Shown here: in pieces, positions 1-11,839 of the stretch
Layout: each line of letters opens with the position of its first letter
Numbering within the stretch: the first letter of the stretch is position 1
Source: Henckelia pumila
Taxonomy: Eukaryota > Streptophyta > Magnoliopsida > Lamiales > Gesneriaceae
Direction: 5' to 3'
NCBI RefSeq assembly: GCF_033568475.1
Contig: NC_133123.1
Location: 141,190,062-141,254,061 of the forward strand
Length of the DNA stretch: 64,000 bases
Position numbers and translations under genes: made by a program
Notes under the pieces: model-generated
What the model saw: the letters and a program-made list of their open reading frames with translations, nothing else
Database searches by the model: none
Told to the model about the DNA's origin: nothing

Positions 1-209
1 GAAAATTAAGGGCACAGGTATGCACATATATAATGATCGATATTTTATATTCGAGCCTGATATTGTTGTTTTTAAATTTTTAACATGAGTTTGTTCTATT
101 ATACCTTCATCTCTACTTTCCTGGAAGCTAGATCAGAGAACTTGAGGAAGAGAAGAAAGGATTGCTTACAAAGATTCTGAAGCCAGAAAGTGTTACCGGC
201 TTCCGTTAA
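1..209 (+). CDS. 3' end of an unidentified gene (last two exons)
   Basis: Bases 3-17 read KLRAQ and end in CAG followed by GTATGC, a good donor. An acceptor at 130-131 (CTAG) opens a 26-codon last exon, 132-209, which continues in the same phase as IRELEEEKKGLL and so on, ending SVTGFR and TAA. The joined peptide is rich in E, K, R and L and looks like the end of a coiled coil. The intron is about 114 bp and T-rich before the acceptor. I do not recognise the family, and most of the gene lies left of the window. The call rests on splice signals and a reading frame that stays open across the junction; a chance frame is possible. Confidence 0.4.
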
Positions 210-359
210 TCATTTGATTTGAACTTTATATGTAATTTTCTGTAGTGTGCATTACATTAGAATTTAATTCGAGTGATTTGTAATACTAAAAAATTGTATA
301 TTAAATTTTATTTTTAAAATTTTAAATTTTGGTTTATTTATAATATTGAAATTTGTATA

Positions 360-723
360 TTATTTTTTATTTATTTTTTGTTTTTTATATGGAAAACGAC
401 AACGGATAAAATCTGTTGCCGTAGGGGGTCTAAAACTGTTGTAACTGATGGTATTGTTAAAAACACGTCCATACGACAACGGATAAAAACCGTTGTCGTT
501 TCTATCAAAGACAACGGATTTGTGCTTTCGACAACAGATAAAATCCATTGTCTTTGAGTGCCTACGACAACGGATAAAATCCGTTGTCTTTGAGAGAAAA
601 GACAACGGATTTTACCCGTTGTCGTAGGGGGGGTACTTTTAACAACACCATCAGTTACAACAGTTTTTAACCCCCTACAACAACGGATAAAATCCGTTAT
701 CTTTTTGCATTTTTCTTGTAGTG
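360..723. mobile_element. CACTA (En/Spm-like) transposon terminus with subterminal repeats
   Basis: Read on the minus strand from 723, the sequence starts CACTACAAGAAAAATGC, the standard plant CACTA terminal repeat. Inward of it are about six copies, in both orientations, of a motif built around ACAACGGATAAAATCCGTTG (about 389-410, 474-500, 508-558, 565-590, 600-625, 680-703). The outer blocks 395-467 and 633-703 are inverted copies of each other, both carrying GTTGTAACTGATGGT. Subterminal repeats of this kind bind the transposase in CACTA elements. No second CACTA end is visible on the left and no transposase is present, so this is a short non-autonomous or truncated copy. It interrupts the retroelement ORF at 724-1732. 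Confidence 0.7.
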
Positions 724-1732
724 TATGCATCTTGGTGATGAGAGAAGGCGGTAAGCTCACGAATAGCATCGGATTGAGAGCAACGAGGTGGCTGAGGTGG
801 TCGTAGGGGTTCCGAAGGATGATAAAAACGGTCGTCACGCACAAAGTGCTTAATGCGATAAGCCCTCTTGGCCTCAATAGCAGCTGCGTCGATCGCTCTC
901 TTAGGTGGAAACCACTCTTCATCGGAACGAATTGAAACCCCGGCGCGTATGCACAAAGCAGTGATGACCATCGGAAAGTAGAGACCCACGGCGGTGGAAG
1001 AAATCGACCTGCATATCTTGCTATGGACTACACGTCCCACGTTAACTGGCCACTCCATATCAAGAGCATAAAGTAGGAGAGCACGCTCTAGACTGACTTC
1101 ACTGGAATGCAATATCGACATTAGACTCTGAGTCAAAAAAGCATACCATGTAGAAGGAACCACATGCAAATAGCGCTCCTTAAAATTCAATGAAGAAACA
1201 GGGTCAACCCACACAGCTCTAGGATAGGCCAGTTGGCAAAGCAACTCTTCCAAATCCGGGTCGAGTTTTAGGCTCTGATATAGAGAATCATCGACATCCG
1301 GCATTTCAAACAAGGAATTCAACTCCTGGGGAGTAAAAGAAACCAATTTCCCCCTGACAAACGCCTTACTATCCGTCCTCTCCGCTGCATTAGCATAAAA
1401 TTCATGGACAATGGGTACGATAGCGGGAGGAGGTTGCTTGCAAAATTTTTCCCAACCATGTTCTTGAATAAATCAAAAGACTTCACTATCACCAATTCCA
1501 ATTTGAATCCACGCTCGGGTATGGGAGAGCGGTGTACCTTAGCATGAACATAGCGATCACAATCCGCTTGATTGACAAAGTACCCGGCGAGGTTGGCGGA
1601 AGAACGAGCCACGAACGCGCCTTGAGAAGAGGATTCGCCTGTAACGCGAACTCGTTTAGGCCCCATGTATAAGCACAAAAATGACACAAATAATAGTAGA
1701 GGAAATTCTTCGAACACTTGGCGTGCAACCAA
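724..1732 (-). pseudogene. Retroelement-associated ORF (putative plant transposon protein type), frameshifted and interrupted
   Basis: Two overlapping minus-strand frames make one protein. The first starts at about 1662 (MGPKRVRVTGESS) and runs through FVNQADCDRYVHAKV; the second continues from about 1440 as IVPIVHEFYANA, FVRGKLVSFTPQELN and on to SDAIRELTAF. The layout (an EFYAN block, then a V-R-G-K block, then a helical region with WP and RAGV) matches the domain often called putative plant transposon protein, found with plant Ty3/gypsy elements. A frameshift lies near 1430-1445. The reading frame runs straight into the CACTA terminus at 723, so the natural C-terminus is lost. It has the same strand as the gypsy A pol fragments and lies downstream of them, so it is probably that element's 3' extra ORF. 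This linkage is inference. Confidence 0.6.
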
Positions 1733-2503
1733 AATTCCAGTGGATTCTCCAAGATATGTGATATCAATTAGCGAAGAAAGGTCTGGTAGAGGTGCACGGC
1801 CAAGGATGATGATCGGAACCAGAGAGAAAGCAGCAAAACGGACAGTGGCGCTTAGCGACGTAAGAGGGCTGGTGAGAGAGAGACGGCGTGAGCAATTTCC
1901 AAAGAAGATGGTCAGAGATGATGGTGACCGAAGCGTAGAGGTGCGTCCGCCGAGTAATTCCCTGCGATGGAAGAGGAAGGTGGCGTGAGCAATTGAGAGA
2001 GTTTTAGGGATTTAGGAATTTGAAGATAAGAAAGGGGAGAATGAGAGAGGAACAAAAAGTCTGCGATCAAAGTGTCAAACCTACTGTACAAAATAAAGGT
2101 GCTCTCGCTCAATCGGTAGGATGTTGTCGATCGAGCGAGACAAAAGTCCCAACTTACTGCCTCTGTATAAAAATACCCTTGTTCGATCGGTGAGATGTGA
2201 CCAATCGAGCGAGCCAAAAGTACCAACTTTATGCCTGAACAAAAATAGCACTCGCTTGACTGGTATAATGTTGCCGATCGAGCGAGAAAAAAAAATTCAA
2301 AATCTTTTTGGATTTTTCTATTTTCCAAAAAACAAAATTAAACAAGAGAATAAACAAAAAAAAATATGCTAAAATAAAAACAAGGGAAAGGAAAATGAAG
2401 AACACTGGGTTGCCTCCCAGCCAGCGCTAAATTTACAGTCAGTCTATAGCTCGACTGCATGCCGCGATTTACTCGACATTTGGCTGAGCATCTAGAGTGA
2501 GAT
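1733..2503 (-). mobile_element. Spacer between pol and 3' ORF of gypsy element A
   Basis: No coding region is visible here. The stretch holds three hairpin repeats (2104-2286) and, at 2405-2425, the sequence GGGTTGCCTCCCAGCCAGCG, a type commonly seen beside plant gypsy pol genes. At 2503 the element is interrupted by the copia insertion and resumes at 11840 with the end of the integrase frame. Confidence 0.45.
2104..2286. repeat. Three-unit tandem repeat, each unit an imperfect hairpin
   Basis: Units start at 2104, 2178 and 2251 (period 73-74 bp). Each begins with a version of CTCGCTCAATCGGT and closes about 36 bp later with CGATCGAGCGAG, so each folds on itself. The linkers (CAAAAGTCCCAACTT and relatives) are also conserved. 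Confidence 0.8.
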
Positions 2504-4386
2504 TGATGGAAAACGGTGTTCAGATAAATTAAGAATTGATACCCGGTGCAGCGGAAGTTTAAAATTTTATTTTATTATATGGAACGATTCCATATATGGG
2601 TATCAAAAACTTTTACGATTAAATTTGTTCAAGTAAAAATAAAATCATAATTAAATTTTTACCTCGTCAAGCAAAGGCTTGATCGTGGACTCCAACAAAA
2701 TTTAATCTGCTCTTCTTGTAAATCCCGAGAACCGATGACAATCACGATCTAACTCCGGAATTAGGTCCACGAATGAAAAACAGAAATCCTCTGATTGACT
2801 GCACTAGAAATCAATCAGAAGTTTTACGTAGAGAATAAACAGATATGATCTGTTAATTCGATTTGTAATTTTTCACAAAAATCACAAGCCGAATTTTCTC
2901 CAAAGGGACAGAGGAATTTTCGAAAAATCCTCTTGAATAGTATAGAGTGAATTCGAAAATTGCAGTATTCAATTGTGTGTAATTTTCGAACCCAACACCT
3001 CTATTTATAGATAATTTCTAGTTATAATTGTATCAGGACTCTAACTCCTTAAAACCACAATCCATAACTTAAGCCCAACAAGCCAAGCCTGTTGTTATAG
3101 AAATTAATATAAAATTCATCGTGACTCCGATTGATAAACTGATTTCACCAATGTGCACAGAAACCATTTCTGCATCTTTTAGAGTCAAGATAATTTTTCT
3201 GAATCCGAATTCAGTGATTTCCAAAAATGCCCATCCCTATGTCATTTTAGGAAATCACACTCCCTTTAGTTAAGAAGTCCAACTTCTCATTCATTAAATT
3301 TAACTCTTTAAATTTAACTATCTCTACGAGGTTTTAGTAATCCATTACTTGTGTAACCCTCAATGGTTCAGGAATACAGCTAGCCGTGGGCTCACAACTC
3401 CTTGTGACTCGGAACAACAATTTCCGACTTACCCATCGAATCATGGTAAGAGCGCCTAGCAAAATCGTCCCATGATTCCCTAGGTATTACTGATAGTGCC
3501 TGCAAGAACCAGTAGATTTTGGTTAGCGTACAGTACGGTCCCTTCAACCAAATATCCCGATCGAATCAACAACCATTGGTGCATCGAGAGTCGTTCGAGA
3601 TTCGATAACTATGCATAACATCTTGGAGATCTATTAATGACATCGCATGTGTTACTAGGAAAACCCATTAACCTAAAACACATCATGTACTCTGGCCAGA
3701 GATTCGTCACACTAATATTTCCTCAGATCGCATAGGATATCCACACTCTCAAGTATGTGGTGAATCCTTGACAACAAAGCATCGACTCCTATATGTGTCA
3801 TAACTGTACCCAATCCCGACACCTGATGACCCCAATAAAGTCGGTAAACGAGTCAAAGTACAGTACTAGCATATAGAGTCTCAATGATGTTTCAAGTAAT
3901 AAGGACTAATGGTGTACAACCAAAACCGCGGACTTTATCCACTCGATAAGTGATAACCACTTGGAAAGTCCGAATAGGGTAGTTCGATCATTCATCATAT
4001 GAATATCCATTTGCATGCTTTGAACATCTCTATGTTCCATACCAATGAAATGTGGTACTCGGCATCGCAAATTCTAGTCTCAATCTCGAGCGATCCTTAT
4101 CCTTATTTGCGGACGGCTCAATTGACTAGGAACTGTTTAGAATATACAGTGACTATAAGATGTGTTTCATGATAGCCATCCCCATGTGCTACCACATCTT
4201 ACATACACTATAGTATATTCAAGGTCTTTATCAAAACAACAATAGTATATCATAATATAACAATATGAAGAAAGATAAAGTCAATGCCATTATAAAAGTG
4301 TAAATTATATTAAACAAAAGATTGTTTTACATAGAGTCATAAAAGCCCTTAGCCACAAGTTGGCTAACCGGGCACCCACTCTTTCA
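2504..4386 (-). repeat. 3' LTR of copia element (1883 bp)
   Basis: Begins TGATGG and ends TTTCA on the plus strand, that is TG...CA. It matches 9951-11834 almost base for base; I counted roughly thirty-odd differences by eye, about 98% identity. The 5 bp outside it (2499-2503, GAGAT) recur at 11835-11839 after the other LTR, which gives a target-site duplication. Confidence 0.95.
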
Positions 4387-4400
4387 ATTTCCCACTTGCC
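4387..4400 (-). other. Polypurine tract of copia element
   Basis: On the minus strand GGCAAGTGGGAAAT lies directly before the 3' LTR start (TGAAAGAG). This is the expected primer site for plus-strand DNA synthesis. Confidence 0.75.
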
Positions 4401-7293
4401 CTAAAGTCGACTAGTCATACTACGTAATCCCATTGCTTTGCGATGTTTGTCAAACAATGGTCCTGGCAAGGGCTTAGTAAGCGGATCAGCGATATTGTCT
4501 GTAGAGGCCACTCTCTCGACACTGATGTCTCCTCTTTCCACAATCTCCCGGATAATGTGGTATTTCCTCAGTACGTGTTTGGACTTTTGATGAGACCTTG
4601 GTTCCTTTGCCTGAGCAACGGCACCCGTGTTGTCACAGTACACCGGGACTGGACCAACAGCTTCAGGAATTACACCCAACTCTTGGATGAATTTCCTTAT
4701 CCAAACCGCCTCTTTAGCAGCAGCTGATACTGCAATGTATTCTGCCTCAGTGGTGGAATCCGCTGTGGTGTCCTGCTTGGAACTCTTCCAAGAGACAGCA
4801 CCGCCATTGAGCACGAATACAAATCCAGAGGTTGATTTCGAGTCATCCACGTCACATTGGAAGCTAGAGTCGGTATAGCCTTCCAACTTCAATTCTCTCC
4901 CTCCATAAACCATGAACAAATTCTTAGTCCTTCGCAAGTACTTAAGAATATCCTTCACGGCTTTCCAATGCATTTGACCGGGATTGGCTTGGTATCTGCT
5001 CGTGACGCTCAGAGCATAGGCCACATCCGATCTGGTAGATATCATCTCATACATGATACTACCTATGGCTGACGCATATGGCACGTGTGCATCTTCTCTA
5101 TCTCTTCGTCAGTCTTGGAACACATAGACTTGGATAGAAAAACTCCATGACACATAGGTAGATGTCCTCTCTTGGACTCATCCATAGAAAACCTTTTCAA
5201 TATGGTATCGATGTAGGTTGATTGAGTGAGTCCTATCATTCTTTTAGATCTATCTCTATAGATCTGAATTCCTAGAATATAGGATGCCTCACCTAAATCC
5301 TTCATCGAGAATCTACCTGATAACCATATCTTTGTTGACTGCAACATCCCTACATCATTCCCCATGAGTAGGATGTCATCAACATAAAGTACTAAGAATG
5401 TTACCGCATTCTTAACTACTTTCTTGTACACGCATGGTTCCTCTGGGTTCTTGATAAAACCAAATCCTTTATCGTTTCATCAAATTTCTGGTTCCAACTT
5501 CTTGATGCTTGTTTGAGACCATAGATTGATCTCTGAAGCTTGCATACCTTATGCTCGCTTCCCATGGATGTGTATCCCTTAGTCTGCATCATATAGATCT
5601 CTTCCTTAATGTTTCCATTAAGAAATGCAGTCTTTACATCCATTTGCCATATCACATAGTCATATCATGTTGTTATGGCAATAAGGATTCTTATGGACTT
5701 GAACATTGCGACTGGTGAAAAGGTTTCATCATAGTCAACTCCTTGTCTTTGAGTATAACCTTTTGCCACCAATCATGCCTTGTAGGTCAATACCTTTCCA
5801 TCAGGCTCAAGCTTTCTCTTGTAGATCCATTTGCACCCAATTGGAACAATTCCATCGGAAGGATCTACTAAAGACCAAACTTGGTTAGAATGCATCGAGT
5901 CTATTTCCGATTGCATAGCTTCAAGCCATAAATTTGAATCCGCATCAGAAATTTCTTCCTTGAAGTTTCTTGGATCACATCCAATGTCGGGTTCACTTTG
6001 ATCCCATTCAAGAAGAAGACCATATCTAATAGGAGGCCTAGAAGTCCTCTCGGATCTCCTAGTAATAGGCGTGTCTTGTGATGATTCTTGAGGTGTAGGA
6101 TCGCTATTTTGTATCTCGGGTTCTTCTCGAATTTCTTCGAGTTCCATCATCTTACCTTTCTTATCCAATAAGAACTCCTTCTCCAAGAAGGTGGCATTCC
6201 TTGAAACAAACACTTTTATTTCACCAGGATGATAGAAATAATATCCGATTGAATTCTTTGGATACCCTACAAAATAACATAAGGTGGATCGACTATCAAA
6301 CTTATCTCCCACTGTCTGCTTCACGTAAGCAGGACATCCCCAAATCCTCAAGTACGAATACTTAGGAGCTTTGTCATTCCATAATTCGTATGGTGTTTTA
6401 TTTACTGCTTTAGTGTGGATGTTGTTTAACAACAATACCGCCGTTTCAAGCGCGTAGCCCCAAAACGAAGGTGGGAGCTCAGTGAAGCTCATCAGGGATC
6501 GAACCATGTCCAACAAAGTTCGATTGCGACGCTCCGAAACACCATTAAGCTGAGGTGTCATAGGAGGAGTCCACTGAGAGAGAATCTCATTCTCTTTTAG
6601 ATAGTCCAAAAACTCGGTACTCAAGTATTCTCCACCTCGATCCGATCGAAGTGCCTTAATATTTTTACCTAGTTTATTTTCTACTTCAGCCTTGAATTCT
6701 TTGAACCTTTCAAATGCTTCAGACTTATATTTCATTAAATATAAATACCCATACCTAGAATGATCATCAGTAAAGGTAATGAAGTAGGTGTTGCCACATT
6801 TAGTACCAATCCTAAATGGACCGCAAACATCTGTATAGATCAAATCCAACAGATTTTGACTACGCTCAGGTTTCCCTTTGAAAGGAGATTTAGTCATTTT
6901 TCCCTTTAGGCAGGACTCACAAGTAGGTAGAGAGTTAATATCAGACATATCAAACATGCCCTCTCCCACTAGCTTGTTCATCCTCCTTGAGGAAATATGA
7001 CCTAGCCTAGCATGCCAAAGGTTTGCCGGGTTTTGACTATCGTCCTTCCTTTTAATTGTTGTTACCGGTTTATCAACATAATTAATTGGAACGTCTTTTA
7101 ATTTTAAGCTATATAGATCATTTTCAAGTTGTCCATTTCCAATCAAACATTCATTCTTGTAAATATTGCAAATCACATTCACAAAATTGCAAGAAAAGCC
7201 ATCTCTATCAAGCATAGAAATAGATATAATGTTTTTGACCAAATCCGGAACATATAAAACATCTCTCAAAAATAACTTAAAATTGTTCTGCAA
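4401..7293 (-). pseudogene. copia pol: integrase, reverse transcriptase, RNase H (degraded)
   Basis: The 7293-5773 frame carries the GAG-pre-integrase domain (LWHARLGH, then CESCLKGK), the integrase core (D in YTDVCGPF, D in FTDDHSRYG, E in SERRNRT) and the linker to RT (NQVWSLVDPSDG, CKWIYKRK). A TGA at about 5773 interrupts RT just after TYKA, and the frame resumes as [12 protein letters not shown] second TGA precedes WQMDVKTAFLNG (5655-5416). A frameshift then leads to 5431-5063, which holds the catalytic YVDDILLMGN. Another frameshift leads to RNase H, 5084-4401 (YTDSSFQCD, TTEAEYIA, YCDNTGAV, and IADPLTKPL near the end). All domains are present and recognisable, but at least two stops and two frameshifts make it inactive. 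Confidence 0.9.
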
Positions 7294-7295
7294 AA

Positions 7296-8313
7296 CTAAT
7301 AAATGTCTCCTATAGCTTTGGCTTCGACTCTAGAACCATTCCCGAGCCTTAGCTGGGTCTCACCCATCCTTAGCTTACGACTTCTTGTCATCACCTGCAA
7401 ATCATTGCAAATGTGAGATCCACATCCGGTATCCAATACCCAAGAAGAAGTATTAAGCGAAACATTTATTTTAATGTAAAACATACCCTTTGCAGTTCGC
7501 AACTGTTCGAGGTATTCCTTGCAGTTACGTTTCCAATGACCGGGTTTCTTGCAGTAATGGCAAACTTTTTCATCTTTTATCCCATTTGAAACCTTGGCAT
7601 TTCCCTTCTTATTTGGTACAATCTTCTTGGGCGGGGTAGAACGTTTCTTACCCTTTCCACTTGGTCCTTTCTTAGAGTTAGAAGATGAGCCAACCAAGAG
7701 TACCGGTTTATCCTTCTTTAGTGTGGCTTCATATGTGACAAGCATATTGACCATCTCTTTTAAGGGTGGCCTCTATCTTGTTCATATTGAAGTTCATCAC
7801 AAAACCGTCAAACGATGAAGGAAGTGATAGAAGTAACAAGTCCGCGCTAAGTTCATGATCCAAAGTCAAGTCGAGTGTTACCAACTTTTCAATGAGCACA
7901 ATCATGTGCACCCCATGCTCACGGACCGAAGTCCCATCTCGCATGCGGCTTGTCATGAGCTCTCTGACGGTGGCATACCTCTCTGACCTTGACTGAGCTC
8001 CAATGAGTTCTTTGAGGTTCTTGTGAATGTCAGCAGCATTCACGGTATCCTCGAATCTCCTTTGAAGCTCATCAGACATCGAAGCCTGCATGTAGAATTT
8101 GGCCTTGATATCATGGTCCCACCATAAATCAAGTTTGACCAACTCTTCCGGACTTGTATTAGCCGGGGCTTCCTTCGGAGGCGGCTTCTCTAACACGTAG
8201 AAAGCTTTTTCCGAAGTAAGAATAATTTTCAACTTACGGAACCATTCCGTATAGTTTGCGCCAGTCAATTTGTTTTGTTCGAGAATTGAAAACAGTGGAT
8301 TGCGAGAAGTCAT
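7296..8313 (-). pseudogene. copia gag and protease, frameshifted
   Basis: Starts at 8313 (MTSRNPLFSILEQNKL) and has the UBN2-type capsid region (YTEWFRKLKIIL, LWWDHDIKAKFYMQASM, LLLLSLPSSFDGFV). An extra base in an A run near 7758-7761 shifts the frame, and the protein continues from 7754 with a basic stretch, the zinc knuckle CHYCKKPGHWKRNC and the protease active site WVLDTGCGSHIC. A second one-base shift near 7300 (TATTAG where TATTTAG is expected) separates it from pol. Gag would form the particle and bind RNA; the aspartic protease would cut the polyprotein. Both shifts are single-base changes in or beside short runs. Confidence 0.9.
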
Positions 8314-9937
8314 TGTAATAGTATACTGAAAAGGAAACAGACAATAAGCAATGATTGTTTAATTAATTTACTAAGACATAAAATATGGCGAATTTTAATT
8401 TTATGAATTACACTCTCACTATTTTAACGATTTCACTACCCTCTAGTGAAAACGGGAAACTGTTTTCCTTAGTGAGAACATGGAGTCCAATTGACAAATC
8501 ATGATCCCGAATAATATCAGACAACCATAATTTTCAAAAGTTAGAGCTCAATTACTTCCAAAGTAACCCCCATGTTTTTACCTCATGTCCAATAAGGGCC
8601 CAATAATATGATGCCGTTTATTGTGACATGTCAAGATAACCCATCAATATTAAGTTGTGATGGACGGTCGCCATGTGGATCCCCAATAATATGAGCCAAT
8701 CCCATGGGAGTTTCACCCAACTTACAACATGTGTCGATCCAATGTACAGCTTTCCGACGAACGGGCCCCCCCAATAATATGATCCGGACCGTATCCGCGG
8801 GTAGCATCTCATACATTGATCGTTGATGGAAGGTAGGAATATTTAAACAATATTTAAATTCCCTTTTTATTAATCTTGATATCAATTTTAAATCATATTT
8901 AAAATGAGGGATTTTAATTTTGAAAATTTGTCTCATCATGCAATTTATGTATGCTTGCGGGATTCATATAATTTAGTCTAAACATGCATACATCAATAAT
9001 ATCATATATTATTTAAGGATGATCGATCCCATTAACTAATCGACCCGTGGTTGCCAATCACGAGTCTAAATCCAATCCTAGGTGATATGCAAGTATGCAA
9101 TGCAATCCTATTACATTGTGCTTCCAATTTACATTTCTTCGGTCTTCATTGTCTGTTGGGCCCACCATTTCTTCAAATATTTGTCTCCCACTAAGTCTAA
9201 TAAATTTACAATAAATTTCGATGACAAATATGGGATACAATTTTAGGGGTGGGAACGGGCCATAAACCAGGCCCACTATTACATATGACAATCATATTGG
9301 GCTATAAATCAAGCCCATTAATAAACACCAACAACAATAAGACAAATGTAAATCACCTAACATACACCTAAAATATTGGTCATGGCAATCGATCATCCTT
9401 TATCCATTAATTAATTCAATAATTAAATAATTGGATAAACATGCAAAGGCATCATAATTTAAAAGATAAAATCATATTTTATCTTATCCATCCATAAGAT
9501 CATATCTTATCATCAATTGTACCAAAATAATTAATTTTATAAAATTTAATTTAACGGATAAAATTTATAAATTTTCCAAAAATTCAAATTTATCCAAAAA
9601 TCAATTTTAAAATTTTCGAACTCGAACAATTCGATCCGATGCCTCGTGAACCAATCAAAAACAATTTTTGATCGGATCATTAACTAGAATTTCAAAAAAT
9701 TAAAATTTTAATTAAAAATTAAAAATAATTTTTCCGGGCTGCCCGGGACAATACCGGGCAGCCCGCACCCCAAAAAGGGGCCCAGGATGGGCAGCGACGA
9801 TCGGTGCCCTGGGCAGCGACAATCGCTGCCCGATTTGCCCATTAAAATTCAATTTTAAATTTTCGTTTTGTTTCAAAAACCGAGGCTTAAAAATTTTGTA
9901 CAATCGATTAATTTAATCGTTTGATCTGAGCAACCTG
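8314..9937 (-). other. copia 5' leader (no ORF) with GC-rich hairpins
   Basis: About 1.6 kb between gag and the primer-binding site has no supported ORF and is mostly AT-rich. It contains repeated AATAATATG and CCCAATAATATGA blocks around 8511-8785. A compact GC-rich island lies at 9734-9832 with perfect inverted repeats: CGGGCTGCCCGG at 9735-9746 pairs with 9754-9765, and GGGCAGCGA at 9811-9819 pairs with 9823-9831. Confidence 0.7.
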
Positions 9938-9949
9938 GCTCTAATACCA
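9938..9949 (-). other. Primer-binding site of copia element
   Basis: The minus strand reads TGGTATTAGAGC one base after the 5' LTR end. It matches the plant initiator-Met tRNA primer site (TGGTATCAGAGC) with one change. Confidence 0.85.
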
Positions 9950-9950
9950 C

Positions 9951-11834
9951 TGATGGAAAACGGTGTTCAGATCAATTAAGAATTGATACCCGGTGCAGCG
10001 GAAGTTTAAAATTTTATTTTATTATATGGAACGATTCCATATATGGGTATCAAAAACTTTTACGATTAAATTTGTTCAAGTAAAAATAAAATCATAATTA
10101 AATTTTTACCTCGTCAAGCAAAGGCTTGATCGTGGACTCCAACAGAATTTAATCTGCTCTTCTTGTAAATCCCGGGAACCGATGACAGTCACGATCTAAC
10201 TCCGGAATTAGGTCCACGAATGAAAAACAGAAACCCTCTGATTGACTGCACTAGAAATCAATCAGAAGTTTTACGTAGAGAATAAACAGATATGATCTGT
10301 TAATTCGATTTGTAATTTTTCACAAAAATCACAAGCCGAATTTTCTCCAAAGGGACAGAGGAATTTTCGAAAAATCCTCTTGAATAGTATAGAGTGAATT
10401 CGAAAATTGCAGTATTCAATTGTGTGTAATTTTCGAACCCAACACCTCTATTTATAGATAATTTCTAGTTATAATTGTATCAGGACTCTAACTTCTTAAA
10501 GCCCACAATCCATAACTTAAGCCCAACAAGCCAAGCCTGTTGTTATAGAAATTAATATAAAATTCATCGTGACTCCGATTGATAAACTAATTTCACCAAT
10601 GTGCACAGAAACCATTTCTGCATCTTTTAGAGTCAAGATAATTTTTCTGAATCCGAATTCAGTGATTTCCAAAAATGTCCATCCCTATGTCATTTTAGGA
10701 AATCTCATTCCCTTTAGTTAAGAAGTCCAACTTCTCATTCATTAAATTTAAGTCTTTAAATTTAACTATCTCTACGGGGTTTTAGTAATCCATTACTTGT
10801 GTAACCCTCAATGGTTCAGGAATACAGCTAGCCGTGGGCTCACAACTCCTTGTGACTCGGAACAACAATTTCCGACTTACCCATCGAATCATGGTAAGAG
10901 CGCCTAGCAACATCGCCCCATGATTCCCTAGGTATTACTGATAGTGCCTGCAAGAACCAGTAGATTTTGGTTAGCGTACAGTACGGTCCCTTCAACCAAA
11001 TATCCCGATCGAATCAACAACCATTGGTGCATCGAGATTCGTTCGAGATTCGATAACTATGCATAACATCTTGGAGATCTATTAATGACATCGCATGTGT
11101 TACTAGGAAAACCCATTAACCTAAAACACATCATGTACTCTGGCCAGAGATTCGTCACACTAATATCTCCTCAGATCGCATAGGATATCCACACTCGCAA
11201 GTATGTGGTGAATCCTTGACAACAAAGCATCGACTCCTATATGTATCATAACTGTACCCAATCCCGACACCTGATGACCCCAATAGAGTCGGTAAACGAG
11301 TCAAAGTACAGTACTAGCATATAGAGTCTCAATGATATTTCAAGTAATAAGGACTAATGATGTACAACCAAAACCACAGACTTTATCCACTCGATAAGTT
11401 ATAACCACTTGGAAAGTTCGAATAGGGTAGTTCGATCATTCATCATATGAATATCCATTTGCATGCTTTGAACATCTCTATGTTCCATACCAATAAAACG
11501 TGGTACTCGGCATCGCAAATGCTAGTCTCAATCTCGAGCGATCCTTATCCTTATTTGTGGACGGCTCAATTGACTAGGAACTGTTTAGAATATACAGTGA
11601 CTATAAGATGTGTTTCATGATAGCCATCCCCATGTGCTACCACATCTTACATACACTATAGTATATTCAAGGTCTTTATCAAAACAACAATAGTATATCA
11701 TAATATAACAATATGAAGAAAGATAAAGTCAATGCCATTATAAAAGTGTAAATTATATTAAACAAAAGATTGTTTTACATAGAGTCATAAAAGCTCTTAG
11801 CCACAAGTTGGCTAACCGGGCACCCACTCTTTCA
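9951..11834 (-). repeat. 5' LTR of copia element (1884 bp)
   Basis: Partner of 2504-4386 with the same ends. It is followed by the second GAGAT at 11835-11839. On the minus strand it lies upstream of the primer-binding site, so it is the promoter-bearing copy. Confidence 0.95.
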
Positions 11835-11839
11835 GAGAT

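Larger units (their letters stand above)
2504..11834 (-). mobile_element. Complete Ty1/copia retrotransposon, coding region decayed
   Basis: 9331 bp on the minus strand: 5' LTR 9951-11834, primer-binding site 9938-9949, a long leader, gag, protease, integrase, reverse transcriptase, RNase H, a purine tract at 4387-4400, and 3' LTR 2504-4386. GAGAT duplications flank it. The order protease-integrase-RT-RNase H is diagnostic of copia. The LTRs are long for this superfamily. Several frameshifts and stops make this copy non-autonomous although its LTRs are still about 98% alike. It sits inside gypsy element A. Confidence 0.95.

Noticed and set aside
236-252. TTTTCTGTAGTGTGCATT, similar to the CACTA end at 723 in the same orientation
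   Set aside because: It has the same orientation as the right end, not inverted, and no subterminal repeats lie beside it. Probably a chance match in a 3' UTR.
360-922. ORFs across the CACTA terminus that could encode 81- and 183-residue proteins
   Set aside because: They only translate the repeated ACAACGGATAAAATCC motif; frames on both strands stay open because of the repeat, not because of coding.
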